DNA of 37,220 nucleotides from an uncultured Bacteroidaceae bacterium (GTDB lineage Bacteria > Bacteroidota > Bacteroidia > Bacteroidales > Bacteroidaceae). Where the stretch lies: positions 1 through 37,220 of the forward strand of contig CAJONZ010000020.1 of NCBI GenBank assembly GCA_905236065.1, given 5' to 3'. The notes under the pieces are model-generated. The model saw only the letters and a program-made list of their open reading frames with translations. It was not told the origin of the DNA and made no database searches. The translations under genes were made by a program, and so were the position numbers. This document shows positions 16,572 through 24,721 of the stretch, piece after piece (within the stretch, counting starts at the first letter, position 1; each line of letters begins with the position of its first letter).

Positions 16572-19256
16572 TTAGAATTTAAGACTGACGTTGAGGAATG
16601 CATTGATTGCATTTGCATAATAATAATAATTGTTACTTGTGAATTTATAATCTCCCCCACGATCTAGTCGGTTTTGTTCATATCCTCCAGTTTTTAGATT
16701 TGTATTATTTGTGATATTTTGAACTTGCAAATTGATGGAAAGAATTTTCCCACCGCGCAAATAGATGGAACGCCCAATGGAAGCGTCAAGCATAAATCCG
16801 CCTTTTGCCTTTTCTTGTTCTGAACAATAAAAGTCTAAAATTTCGCCCGTCTGTGAATCATAGATATATGCTTTTCTTCCTTCATTTGCTTCCTGTTGCG
16901 CTGCTTCCCACGCATTTGTTATAGTTCCAGTATTTACATTGGGAGATGAATAATTACTGGGATAGCTATTTAAATCTTTATTTTGATTGCTCGTAAGTCT
17001 GTTAAAAACTGAAGCATCAATATATACACGATCAAAATAATTGAGATAGACATCAAAATACCACCCTTTTAAATAATAGTTCAAACCAATTGAAGCGGCT
17101 GTTAAAGGAGTTGACCCCACTTTCACATTCTTTAAGAAAACCACATTCTGCATTTTTTCTCCTGTGACTTTATTATCCATAAAATTCATACTATTTGTAG
17201 CTTCTTCTCCCTCATAAGCAACCTGTGCTTTCGCATTGTTTAAGTATTTTGCATCAGCAATCGTCCCCAAAAGATTGAGTTTAAGATTGTTTGATAGCTT
17301 AAGAGTCATAGATGCCTCAATACCTTTATGTTCTTTTTGAATGCCACTCATATTGACATATACAAAGAATTTATAGCCATCATTATAGAAAGAACGTTGC
17401 TGGATTACATCATTAAACCGGGTGTAATAGCCGGAAACTTTACCTCTGAAGGGACCAAAATGCCATTGATAGCCTGCTTCTGCATTCCAAAACCATTCGT
17501 CCTTTAAATCATTTACGAAATTATTATTTATTCGTGGTGCAATAAATGCATTGTAAGCGAGGGGTGCCTGGCTTTCAATGCTTCCACCGACATACAATGT
17601 GGATGTGGCGATTTTCTGTGAAAGCAGAATCTTGCCGCCGCCACCTAAGAAGCTGGCATTTCCGCTCTTACCCTTTGAGTAGTTGGCTGCACGTCCGTTG
17701 CGCATCAAACCTTCACGTTGCATCCATGTGCCTTCAAGGTCACCGCTGTACGAGAGGGTGAAGCCGCCGAACCTCCATGTGTTATTAAAGAATCCGTGTA
17801 CTTTGTTTACATATATATTATAATTATAGCCAAATTTGTCGCCAACGCCAATCACACGGTCTGGATTGTCAAGGTCGTTTTGGTACTCTCTGGATTTTGA
17901 ACCATATTTGTTCAGTGAATAGTTGTCGTAGTCGTGGAAGACGCTGGCACCCAGCAGGTCAGCCATGGTCTTGTAGTGCATACCCTTCGTACTGTTCACA
18001 TTGACTCCCAAAGTGTAGCCACCATGTTTGGTCAGTTTTGAGGTCAGGACAGAGCTGAAGTTGAAGGCCAGCTGGTTGTTGTGGCGTTTTTCCAGGTAAT
18101 AGAGTGCATCCTTGCCGGTTGTGTTGTTGGCCTCGTTCTGCGCATACATCTGGTCCCATTTTATCTGACGGTTTTCCTTTGCAGAAATCCAGTAATTGTA
18201 CAGATTGTTATATTGTTCCAATATGCCAGGGTTCTCTGCCAACCATTCTCCATTATTATATTCTTTTTTATAGACATTGAATGCTGCCGATGGCAGGTTC
18301 TTGTAATAGTCTGGGCGTGGGTTGTAGGCATTGTTGTATGAAAGTGCCGTATTGGCGTAGTTCATCCACGTCGCAGACACAGAGGTACTTAGCTTTGCGT
18401 CGGTGTTGATGTTCCAGTCCCAAGTCAGCAGGGCGGAGGGAGAAAACTCCGTCACGACGCGGCTGTTACGCTTTTTGCCGTTCTGGTAACCCCAGTAGGG
18501 ATTATAATAATGTGTACCAGCCAGAGCATAGGCTTCTTCTGTCGAGGCGCCTTGTTGGGCACGTTCCGTGGGGGTTCCCCAGATGTTGAAAGCCAGACTG
18601 TGCTTGTCGTTCCATTTCTTTTCTGCGCCCAGCATGAACGAGAAGCTGTTGTAGAACGTGCCTTCAATGTTGCCTTCCTTGGAGTATCGGTAGGCAAAAT
18701 TTCCCATGAGGGCCCATCCGCTCTTTGTCATGCCTGTGGCGAAAGTATAGGTGCCGCGGACATAATAGTTACGGTTGGTCAAAGCCAGACCGATTTTCTG
18801 CCCTCTGGCGAACTGGCTTGCACGGATGTTGATGTCGGTCGCACCGCCCAGCGCCGAGTAGGCGAAATTGCATTGGTCCAGAAAGCCCGCACCCGTCTTG
18901 TTGCGTGTTGCGTCGTTCAGTCCGCCTGTAATGCCAGAGAAGCTGAATCGCCCATTCTCCACATTGTTGAATTTAATACCATTTATGTAGTTTCCTACGT
19001 ATGCATTGTCCAACGAGCGGTACTTGAATCTCATGGCTGACCATTTGTAGCCAATCTCACTCAAGTACGGATCCTTCAAACTCTGCACCAAAGAAATGGT
19101 ACTTGCAGCCTCTGCGTCCTCGTCAATTTGTCCCTCTGTCAGCGAGAAGTCGAAATCGTCCTCACCGACAATAGAGTCAGTCTTGACAGCCTCTTGGGCA
19201 AAAGAACCCGATGCTACGAACAAAGCTGCGGCAAGAAGTCTTACACCTTTACTCAT
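16572..19256 (-). CDS. TonB-dependent outer-membrane receptor
   Basis: Outer-membrane beta-barrel importer energised by TonB, 894 residues. A type I signal peptide (1-20, cleaved before QEAV) is followed by an acidic segment, a plug-like domain (about 50-150, including YVGNYINGIKFNNVENGRF and ALGGATDINIR), then long aromatic-rich strands and a C-terminal strand ending NVSLKF with terminal Phe, as barrel proteins do. The carboxypeptidase-like N-terminal domain found in SusC proteins is absent, and there is no SusD gene beside it. It starts the operon receptor, DUF5689, large lipoprotein, nuclease. The ligand is not readable; degradation products of DNA or RNA are the natural guess from its neighbours. 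A good promoter lies at 19290-19318. Confidence 0.88.
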   Translation of the reverse strand: MSKGVRLLAAALFVASGSFAQEAVKTDSIVGEDDFDFSLTEGQIDEDAEAASTISLVQSLKDPYLSEIGYKWSAMRFKYRSLDNAYVGNYINGIKFNNVENGRFSFSGITGGLNDATRNKTGAGFLDQCNFAYSALGGATDINIRASQFARGQKIGLALTNRNYYVRGTYTFATGMTKSGWALMGNFAYRYSKEGNIEGTFYNSFSFMLGAEKKWNDKHSLAFNIWGTPTERAQQGASTEEAYALAGTHYYNPYWGYQNGKKRNSRVVTEFSPSALLTWDWNINTDAKLSTSVSATWMNYANTALSYNNAYNPRPDYYKNLPSAAFNVYKKEYNNGEWLAENPGILEQYNNLYNYWISAKENRQIKWDQMYAQNEANNTTGKDALYYLEKRHNNQLAFNFSSVLTSKLTKHGGYTLGVNVNSTKGMHYKTMADLLGASVFHDYDNYSLNKYGSKSREYQNDLDNPDRVIGVGDKFGYNYNIYVNKVHGFFNNTWRFGGFTLSYSGDLEGTWMQREGLMRNGRAANYSKGKSGNASFLGGGGKILLSQKIATSTLYVGGSIESQAPLAYNAFIAPRINNNFVNDLKDEWFWNAEAGYQWHFGPFRGKVSGYYTRFNDVIQQRSFYNDGYKFFVYVNMSGIQKEHKGIEASMTLKLSNNLKLNLLGTIADAKYLNNAKAQVAYEGEEATNSMNFMDNKVTGEKMQNVVFLKNVKVGSTPLTAASIGLNYYLKGWYFDVYLNYFDRVYIDASVFNRLTSNQNKDLNSYPSNYSSPNVNTGTITNAWEAAQQEANEGRKAYIYDSQTGEILDFYCSEQEKAKGGFMLDASIGRSIYLRGGKILSINLQVQNITNNTNLKTGGYEQNRLDRGGDYKFTSNNYYYYANAINAFLNVSLKF

Positions 19257-19289
19257 AATTGTTTTTTGATTATTTTATAATATTCGCTA

Positions 19290-19318
19290 CAAATTTAATG
19301 AAAAACTACTGGACTCAA
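19290..19318 (-). promoter_or_regulatory. Promoter of TonB receptor/nuclease operon (TTG-N18-TAAATTTG)
   Basis: TAAATTTG on the minus strand at 19290-19297 fits TAnnTTTG, with TTG at 19316-19318 as a -33 element 18 bp upstream. It is 33 bp ahead of the receptor ATG in the 174-bp divergent region. No clear matching -7 box was found for the divergent plus-strand nuclease gene. Confidence 0.6.
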
Positions 19319-19430
19319 CACTTTTTTTCAAAAAAAGATGAAAATAAATCTGCGTTCGCTGTAAATATCCAATATTTTTTTAGATATTTGCGATAGAATT
19401 ACGAAAAACAATCTTAATACGCCTTGAAAA

Positions 19431-20495
19431 ATGACGACCAAAAAATGTCTTCTACCATTCCTTGCCATTTTTTTAATCTTGATGCTCATGTCCGGTCGGA
19501 AGGATGGCAATGCCGCCATGCAGCAAAAGCGTACGATTTACGCAGGCATTGCTTTCTACAATCAAGAGAATCTTTTCGACACCTTGCACGATGAGGGTAA
19601 GAATGATTACGATTTCCTTCCCAGTGGCTCTTACTACTGGGACGGTTACAAGTATAAATGCAAACTGCAGAACATGGCCCGTGTGTTGAGCGAACTCTGC
19701 ACCGACCGTGTCAAAGGTGGGGCAGCCTTCATCGGTCTGGCTGAGGTCGAGAATGCCCGGACGTTAGAAGATCTCATTGCCGAGCCGGCACTTGCCAGCA
19801 AAGGCTATAAATATATTCTTCACGAGGGAGAGGATAAGCGAGGCATCGACGTGGCCTGTCTCTACAATCCCAAAATGTTCAAGCCAAGGTCAAGCCGCCT
19901 TGTCTCCACCAGAACATACGAGCAATACAAGCCTGGCGCAACCACCCGTGGCATTCTCTGTGTGTCGGGAAGTTTGTTTGGCGAGAGTTTCCATTTCCTT
20001 GTAAATCACTGGCCTTCACGTGCTGAAGGTTCAGAGAGCCGTGAGTTCATCGCTCGTATTGTGCGTGGAGTCGTAGATTCCATCCAGGCTGTTGAGCCAA
20101 CCGCTAAAATCGTGATTATGGGTGACTTGAACGACGACCCTGACAATCTTTCCCTTATAAAGGATTTACGAGCTAAGACATCAGAGAAAAAGATTACCAG
20201 TCCCATGGATTTGTACAATCCGTGGTTCAACACCCTCCGCAAGAAAGGACAAGGTACCCTGTTGTTCGACGGACTTTGGAACCTTTTCGACCAGATTGTT
20301 TTCACTGCCAACATGTTGGGTGATGACCGCTCCGATTTCAAGTTCTTTAAGAATGAGATTTACATGCCCGATTACATCACGACCGTTGAGGGAAAACTGA
20401 AAGGCGCACCCAAGCGTACCCACCGCAGCGGCATTTGGCAGAATGGTTTCAGCGACCATTTCCCCACACAGATTTATCTGGTCAAGGAAATGTAA
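19431..20495 (+). CDS. Endonuclease/exonuclease/phosphatase (EEP) family secreted protein
   Basis: Metal-dependent phosphodiesterase of the DNase I/exonuclease III fold, 354 residues with an N-terminal hydrophobic signal segment (8-20). All catalytic positions are visible: N47 in FYNQENLFD, E105 in IGLAEVEN, R137-D140 in RGIDVA, H193 in VNHWPSR, D232 and N234 in MGDLNDDP, and the final D342-H343 pair in SDHFP. The intact set predicts activity. Substrate may be DNA, RNA or another phosphodiester; family members also include sphingomyelinases and inositol phosphatases. It is divergent from the TonB receptor operon with a 174-bp shared control region, so a joint role in degrading nucleic acid outside the cytoplasm is plausible. 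A bidirectional terminator follows at 20528. Confidence 0.9.
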   Translation: MTTKKCLLPFLAIFLILMLMSGRKDGNAAMQQKRTIYAGIAFYNQENLFDTLHDEGKNDYDFLPSGSYYWDGYKYKCKLQNMARVLSELCTDRVKGGAAFIGLAEVENARTLEDLIAEPALASKGYKYILHEGEDKRGIDVACLYNPKMFKPRSSRLVSTRTYEQYKPGATTRGILCVSGSLFGESFHFLVNHWPSRAEGSESREFIARIVRGVVDSIQAVEPTAKIVIMGDLNDDPDNLSLIKDLRAKTSEKKITSPMDLYNPWFNTLRKKGQGTLLFDGLWNLFDQIVFTANMLGDDRSDFKFFKNEIYMPDYITTVEGKLKGAPKRTHRSGIWQNGFSDHFPTQIYLVKEM

Positions 20496-20527
20496 ATCCC
20501 CCGTCTGGGTACACATATATAATATAT

Positions 20528-20572
20528 AGAAACTGCCACGTTTCCTCATACGGAAATGTGGCAGTTTCTTTT
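20528..20572. terminator. Bidirectional intrinsic terminator
   Basis: Arms 20528-20545 and 20552-20569 form an 18-bp stem with one G-T pair around a 6-nt loop, with a T-run on the 3' side and an A-rich flank on the other. It separates the convergent EEP gene and the DUF5606 gene. Confidence 0.9.
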
Positions 20573-20587
20573 GCTGTTGGGCTTTCT

Positions 20588-21019
20588 TTACTTGGCCTCT
20601 TCTTCCTGAGCTTCGTCCTCCTTGGAGAGAAACTCGGTCATTCCATACTCAACGAGCAGGTTATACCAGCAAAGCACCTTGCGCATGTCGCTCACGCGCA
20701 CACGGTCTTTGTCGTAATTGGGCAGCACCTTTTCAAAGAATGCAGTCACCTCATCTGCCTCTGCCTTCTTGTGGTTCAAGGGTACGGCTGCACCCTTATA
20801 CGCCTGCTTGATATTTTCAAAAACCTGAGCTAATGCAATTTCCTTGTCGTCATCCGTATAGATGGAAATATCGCCCAGCGACACGACCTTGTCCGCACTG
20901 AAAGCGGGCATTCTTTTCTTCTGAGCATCAACCGTTTCCACAATCAGGTTTTTGTTACCACGTGAAATGAGTTTGTAAAGTCCTGGTTTGCCTGCAATGG
21001 CAAGAATTGTCTTCAACAT
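20588..21019 (-). CDS. DUF5606 domain protein
   Basis: A 143-residue cytoplasmic protein starting MLKTILAIAGKPGLYKLISRG, with DAQKKRMPAFSADKVVSLGDISIYT, the signature of a Bacteroidota-restricted family (DUF5606) of unknown function. The C-terminal half is helical and ends with an acidic tail (EDEAQEEEA). It is the last gene of the nusB-yajC-ybbR-coaE run, 35 bp after coaE, and is followed by a strong terminator. Its steady place beside coaE and ybbR in the phylum suggests a housekeeping role, but none can be named. Confidence 0.8.
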   Translation of the reverse strand: MLKTILAIAGKPGLYKLISRGNKNLIVETVDAQKKRMPAFSADKVVSLGDISIYTDDDKEIALAQVFENIKQAYKGAAVPLNHKKAEADEVTAFFEKVLPNYDKDRVRVSDMRKVLCWYNLLVEYGMTEFLSKEDEAQEEEAK

Positions 21020-21054
21020 AGTTTATGAGTTTTTAAGTTTATAGTTTTTACTTT

Positions 21055-21645
21055 CTATGATACACGGTTCGCAATCCATTGGAACATCTTTTTAAGTTCT
21101 TCCTCCACAGGTTGTTGTCCGTTGTTGTCTAAAATATAGTCCGCCTGTTTTTCCGCTTCGGCACTAGGCATTTGGCTGTCCATCCGCTCACGGATCTGTT
21201 GTTCCGTGCTTGCGTCCCGCCGCATGGCCCGTTGCAGGCGTGTTGCCTCGTCTGCATAGACCAGTACCGTTTTATCGACCTCCGTTTGGAATCCCGACTC
21301 AAACAGAATCGCACTTTCCATGAAACAGAGGGTTTCCGACAGACTTTCTGCCCATCGTCTGAAATCCTCCCGCACGGCAGGGTGTACGATGGCATTGACC
21401 TGTGCCGCATGTTCGCTGTTTGCAAACAGGTACTGTGCCACGGCCTTCCTGTTCAGGTCTCCGTTAGAGTCGTATGCATCCGCGCCAATGAGTCCGATAA
21501 GCTTTCGGCGAATCTCCGGGTCTTCCCTCATCAGCCGTTTGGCCTCGTCGTCACAGTTATAGACGGGGTAACCCCATCCGGCAATGCGCTGACAGACAAA
21601 CGTCTTCCCGCTTCCGATGCCTCCCGTGATGCCAATCTTCATCAT
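21055..21645 (-). CDS. coaE: Dephospho-CoA kinase
   Basis: Catalyses the last step of coenzyme A synthesis, phosphorylation of the 3' hydroxyl of dephospho-CoA by ATP. The 196-residue protein has the P-loop GITGGIGSGKT at the start, the CoA-binding NCDDEAKRLM, the lid region HPAVREDFRRW and RLQRAMRRDAST. The start is taken at the ATG at 21645, one base after the ybbR stop; 21642 is also possible. An upstream frame to 21678 would overlap ybbR by 32 bp and add a non-family leader, so it is rejected. Confidence 0.95.
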   Translation of the reverse strand: MMKIGITGGIGSGKTFVCQRIAGWGYPVYNCDDEAKRLMREDPEIRRKLIGLIGADAYDSNGDLNRKAVAQYLFANSEHAAQVNAIVHPAVREDFRRWAESLSETLCFMESAILFESGFQTEVDKTVLVYADEATRLQRAMRRDASTEQQIRERMDSQMPSAEAEKQADYILDNNGQQPVEEELKKMFQWIANRVS

Positions 21646-21646
21646 C

Positions 21647-22648
21647 CTACTCAAATGCTTGTTCCAATACGTATTCAATCTGTTCAGGCGAAATCCTCAC
21701 ATGACTGATTCCCTCGGGCTTTTTGCGAATCTTCAGGTCGCACTTCTTTCCGTCGCCCTTCACCTCGTAATAATCCACCACGACAATGAAATCGTCGGAT
21801 GTTATCTGGTTGAAGAGCGTCGCACTCACATGGAACGTGACTTTGGCTTTCGACGGAAATGTGCGCAACACTTTGCTGTTCGGAATGTTCTCACAATAAA
21901 TGGGCACTTCCACCGTCTTCTCTGTAAACAAATCCACGCAGATTTTCACCCTTACGGAGTCAGGAATCAGTTTAATGCCCGTCGTCGTGTGCAGCGGCAG
22001 GGTAGTCACCAGTGTGTCTTCCAGCCCCTTGAAGTCTTTATACACGGTCTGCACCTCGCTGATGCTGTCAAGCAGATAGTTTGGTGCCACCACGTCGATA
22101 GAGTCGGGCTTCAGCTGTATGCCACACAACAGATGTTGCAACTCTGTCGTCACCAGTCCGTTGAACACTACGGGGACACGCTTCGACTTCCCGTTTGAGT
22201 AGTAGATGACTTGCTCCGAAGGGGTTGCAGACACGAATTTCAGGGTGTTTCCCAACCTTTTCTGTAACAGGCGGCGCCACAGGTTGTTGTCAAAAATAAT
22301 CTTGCTGTGCGACTTCTCCACGTCGTTGAAATCCACGACCAGTTCCCGGCTCTCGTTTTTCGACAGGTATTGCAGGATGGACCAACCACGTCCGTTGATG
22401 CTGATGCTCACGCTCTTGGGCATCTCCGACGTGAAGACCACCTCCTTCGGCACGTTGATGAGTCGCAGGTCGTAGGTGAATGTTGTTGTCGAAGCGTCCT
22501 TCAGCGCTTGCATGAACCAGAAAATGATGGAGATAGCCAAGAAGATAAGGAACACAAGAAGATTGCGATTGATACGTACCAACCGCAATCTTCTGGCTAA
22601 CACACGGCATGCGCCGGTCATTTTTTCTATTTGTTCCTTCTTCAGCAC
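21647..22648 (-). CDS. YbbR-like domain protein
   Basis: Membrane-anchored extracytoplasmic protein of 333 residues with a short cytoplasmic N-terminus, one transmembrane helix near 30-48 (LLVFLIFLAISIIFWFM) and then three YbbR-type beta domains. In Firmicutes the homologue CdaR regulates the diadenylate cyclase CdaA, but no such cyclase is seen here, and in Bacteroidota YbbR stands alone next to coaE. The frame begins with GTG at 22648, 6 bp after the yajC stop; an ATG at 22621 (MTGACRVLARRL) is an alternative start that keeps the whole helix. Confidence 0.88.
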   Translation of the reverse strand: MLKKEQIEKMTGACRVLARRLRLVRINRNLLVFLIFLAISIIFWFMQALKDASTTTFTYDLRLINVPKEVVFTSEMPKSVSISINGRGWSILQYLSKNESRELVVDFNDVEKSHSKIIFDNNLWRRLLQKRLGNTLKFVSATPSEQVIYYSNGKSKRVPVVFNGLVTTELQHLLCGIQLKPDSIDVVAPNYLLDSISEVQTVYKDFKGLEDTLVTTLPLHTTTGIKLIPDSVRVKICVDLFTEKTVEVPIYCENIPNSKVLRTFPSKAKVTFHVSATLFNQITSDDFIVVVDYYEVKGDGKKCDLKIRKKPEGISHVRISPEQIEYVLEQAFE

Positions 22649-22654
22649 AACTGC

Positions 22655-22972
22655 TTATTTCTGAACGCCTTGTTGCTGTGAGGCATCCTGATAGACAAAG
22701 TTTCTGTCAACCTTTATTTCCACACCTTTGGCAATTTCAATGGTGAGGTACTGCTCTCCTTGATTCAGGCTTTTGACCGTGCCATACACGCCACTGGCCG
22801 TAATCACCTTGTCGCCGATGGCAAGGCCGTTACGGAAAGTCTCAATCTCCTTTTGGCGCTTACGCTGTGGGCGAATCATGAAGAAATAGACAATGACGAA
22901 CATGAGTCCTATCATCAGGAACATAGACAATCCGCTGTTGGCACCTGGTTGTGCTTGAAGTAATGTAAACAT
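22655..22972 (-). CDS. yajC: Preprotein translocase accessory subunit YajC
   Basis: Small inner-membrane partner of SecDF in protein export. The 105 residues contain one transmembrane helix (about 16-33, MFLMIGLMFVIVYFFMIR) followed at once by RPQRKRQKE and the soluble domain GLAIGDKVITASGVYGTV, all hallmark YajC features. Located between nusB and ybbR, the usual Bacteroidota order, with a 43-bp gap to nusB. Confidence 0.95.
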   Translation of the reverse strand: MFTLLQAQPGANSGLSMFLMIGLMFVIVYFFMIRPQRKRQKEIETFRNGLAIGDKVITASGVYGTVKSLNQGEQYLTIEIAKGVEIKVDRNFVYQDASQQQGVQK

Positions 22973-23015
22973 AGTCTTTTTATTTTCGTTTAAATGATTA
23001 TAGCTTGTTTTAATG

Positions 23016-23942
23016 TTATTGTTTCATCAATTTGTGCTCTGCCTTGAGTTTCTTTGCGATAGCATCGATGATTCCGTTGACGTAGCTGGCCGAGCGCGGC
23101 GTACTGTACCACTTGGCAATCTCTACATACTCGTTGATGGTGACCGACACGGGAATCTGTGGGAAACTCAGCAACTCCGCCACGGCGGTCTGCATGATGC
23201 AGATATCCATGTAGGCCAGACGGTTGAACTCCCAGTTCTTGATGCAAGAAGAAATCAAATCACGGTAGTATTCGTCGTCGGTAATCGTGCGGCGGAACAG
23301 GCGCAGGGCAAACTCGCGGTCTTCCTCGTCCTTGTATTCCGGCATCAACTCTTGGTCGTGGCCGTTTTCCTCGGCAAAACGTTTGATGGTCTTCAGTACG
23401 AAAGTATCCACAATCTCACGGTCATCGTTCCAATAAAGGCTCTGGTCTTCAATCACCTCGTCAAGCGCCTCGTCCTTCATGATGATGTTTTTGTAGAGGG
23501 CACGCCACAATTCGCGGTCGTCTGCATACGTTACTTCCTCCTTGTTCATGTAGTCTGCATACAGTTCTGAAGCCACGATTTTCTCATAAAGACTCTTGAC
23601 GTATGCGATTTCGCCGTCCCACGACTTCTTTTGGTTCTGAACGTATTGACGCAACTGTAAGTTATCCTCCAGCTGAACGGCAAAGCGGTTTTCAATAAAC
23701 CTGTGGCTCACCACTTGGTCATTGTGGGTCGCTTTGTTGAGCTGTTCCTTTTGCTCTACTTGCTTGCGGGCATAGCGCATGACGGCAACCATGAGCAGCA
23801 GCAGCAGGTTATACAAGTCGTATGCCTTCGAGAGGCTGAACAGCAATTCCTTTTCTGCCGTTTCCACCGTCTTACCGTCATTCTGGTAAAATGCATAGAC
23901 AAGTTGTACAATCTTTAATCTGATGAGCGTCCTGTTAATCAT
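23016..23942 (-). CDS. nusB: Transcription antitermination factor NusB (extended Bacteroidota form)
   Basis: Binds boxA RNA with NusE and supports rRNA antitermination. The 308 residues are about twice the length of E. coli NusB. The canonical NusB core is C-terminal: NRLAYMDICIMQTAVAELL, PVSVTINEYVEIAKWYSTPRSASYVNGIIDAIA. The N-terminal half (NRTLIRLKIVQLVYAFYQ and a long helical insert) is the extension common in the phylum. The ATG at 23942 is chosen; the frame opens with TTG at 23948. A -7 box lies at 24024-24031. It is the first gene of the five-gene run ending with DUF5606. Confidence 0.92.
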   Translation of the reverse strand: MINRTLIRLKIVQLVYAFYQNDGKTVETAEKELLFSLSKAYDLYNLLLLLMVAVMRYARKQVEQKEQLNKATHNDQVVSHRFIENRFAVQLEDNLQLRQYVQNQKKSWDGEIAYVKSLYEKIVASELYADYMNKEEVTYADDRELWRALYKNIIMKDEALDEVIEDQSLYWNDDREIVDTFVLKTIKRFAEENGHDQELMPEYKDEEDREFALRLFRRTITDDEYYRDLISSCIKNWEFNRLAYMDICIMQTAVAELLSFPQIPVSVTINEYVEIAKWYSTPRSASYVNGIIDAIAKKLKAEHKLMKQ

Positions 23943-24023
23943 ATTCAAAAAACTCTTTTTTTAAATTTCATTTCCAAAATCCTATTTCTTAGTAAATTGG
24001 AAGGAATGCTTGGAAAAACGATG

Positions 24024-24031
24024 CAAATGTA
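24024..24031 (-). promoter_or_regulatory. Promoter -7 box TACATTTG for nusB operon
   Basis: TACATTTG on the minus strand, 81 bp ahead of the nusB ATG, fits TAnnTTTG; no clear -33 element. The rest of the 318-bp divergent gap (23943-24260) is AT-rich with A-runs (24081-24092, 24113-24122); no convincing promoter box or gene was seen there for the PUR-domain gene on the plus strand. Confidence 0.55.
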
Positions 24032-24260
24032 GCAAAAATTCTTCATTTATGAGGTCTTTTTCAGAAATCATTGCATAAAAATGAAAAAAAAAGCTGTTTT
24101 TCTTGTTTAGAACAAAAAAAAAGAACAATTTTGCAACGCAGATGCAAAAAGGCACCGTGTAGCGGATTTCTGAAAGATAAAGGAAGAGGTTGAAAAGGGA
24201 CGCATCTCTACGGTTCTTTTGTGACTAAAAATTTTTTCTAAACACTTTTATAAGAGTATT

Positions 24261-24614
24261 ATGGCAGAAAATGAACGCGACATTGTGTTTTCCGAGTCAG
24301 TAAAGGCTGGAAAGCGAATTTATTATTTTGATGTGAAAGAGACTCGGAGTGGGGAGCGGTTTTTGACGATAACAGAGAGTAAGAAGATTGTAGAAGGAGA
24401 TATGATGAATCCGCAATATTCATTTCAGAAGCATAAGATTTTTCTTTATAAAGAAGATTACGAGAAATTCGTGTCTGCTTTGGATAAGACCATTCGGGTG
24501 GCAAAGGGTGAAGAACCGGAGGTTTGCGCTGAGGACGAGGCTGCAGGACAGCCTGACGCTTCCGCCGCTGCAGAGGAAAAGAGCGGCGATGTGAATTTCG
24601 ACGTGGAATTCTGA
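24261..24614 (+). CDS. PUR-domain nucleic-acid-binding protein (DUF3276)
   Basis: A 117-residue protein with one PUR-alpha-like repeat: IVFSESVKAGKRIYYFDVKETRSGERFLTITESKK followed by FQKHKIFLYKEDYEKFVSALDKTI, a beta-beta-beta-beta-alpha unit. One repeat per chain dimerises in related bacterial proteins and binds single-stranded DNA or RNA. The C-terminal third is acidic and Ala-rich (EDEAAGQPDASAAAEE) and probably disordered. It stands alone, with a long AT-rich leader region and a terminator behind. The cellular role in Bacteroidota is unknown. Confidence 0.87.
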   Translation: MAENERDIVFSESVKAGKRIYYFDVKETRSGERFLTITESKKIVEGDMMNPQYSFQKHKIFLYKEDYEKFVSALDKTIRVAKGEEPEVCAEDEAAGQPDASAAAEEKSGDVNFDVEF

Positions 24615-24656
24615 TGCTTCAAATGCTTTCTTTCTGATTTAGTGACAAATTCTTAT

Positions 24657-24698
24657 AAAGATAACGCCGAACCGTTGCAACGGTTCGGCGTTATCTTT
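24657..24698. terminator. Perfect 42-bp palindrome, bidirectional terminator
   Basis: Bases 24657-24677 and 24678-24698 are exact reverse complements, with TTGCAA in the middle. The arms begin AAAGATAACG and end CGTTATCTTT, giving a GC-rich stem with T-rich ends in both directions. It lies between the convergent PUR-domain gene and the secreted protein gene. Confidence 0.85.
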
Positions 24699-24721
24699 CT
24701 GTATCTGTCTGGACAGATGGG

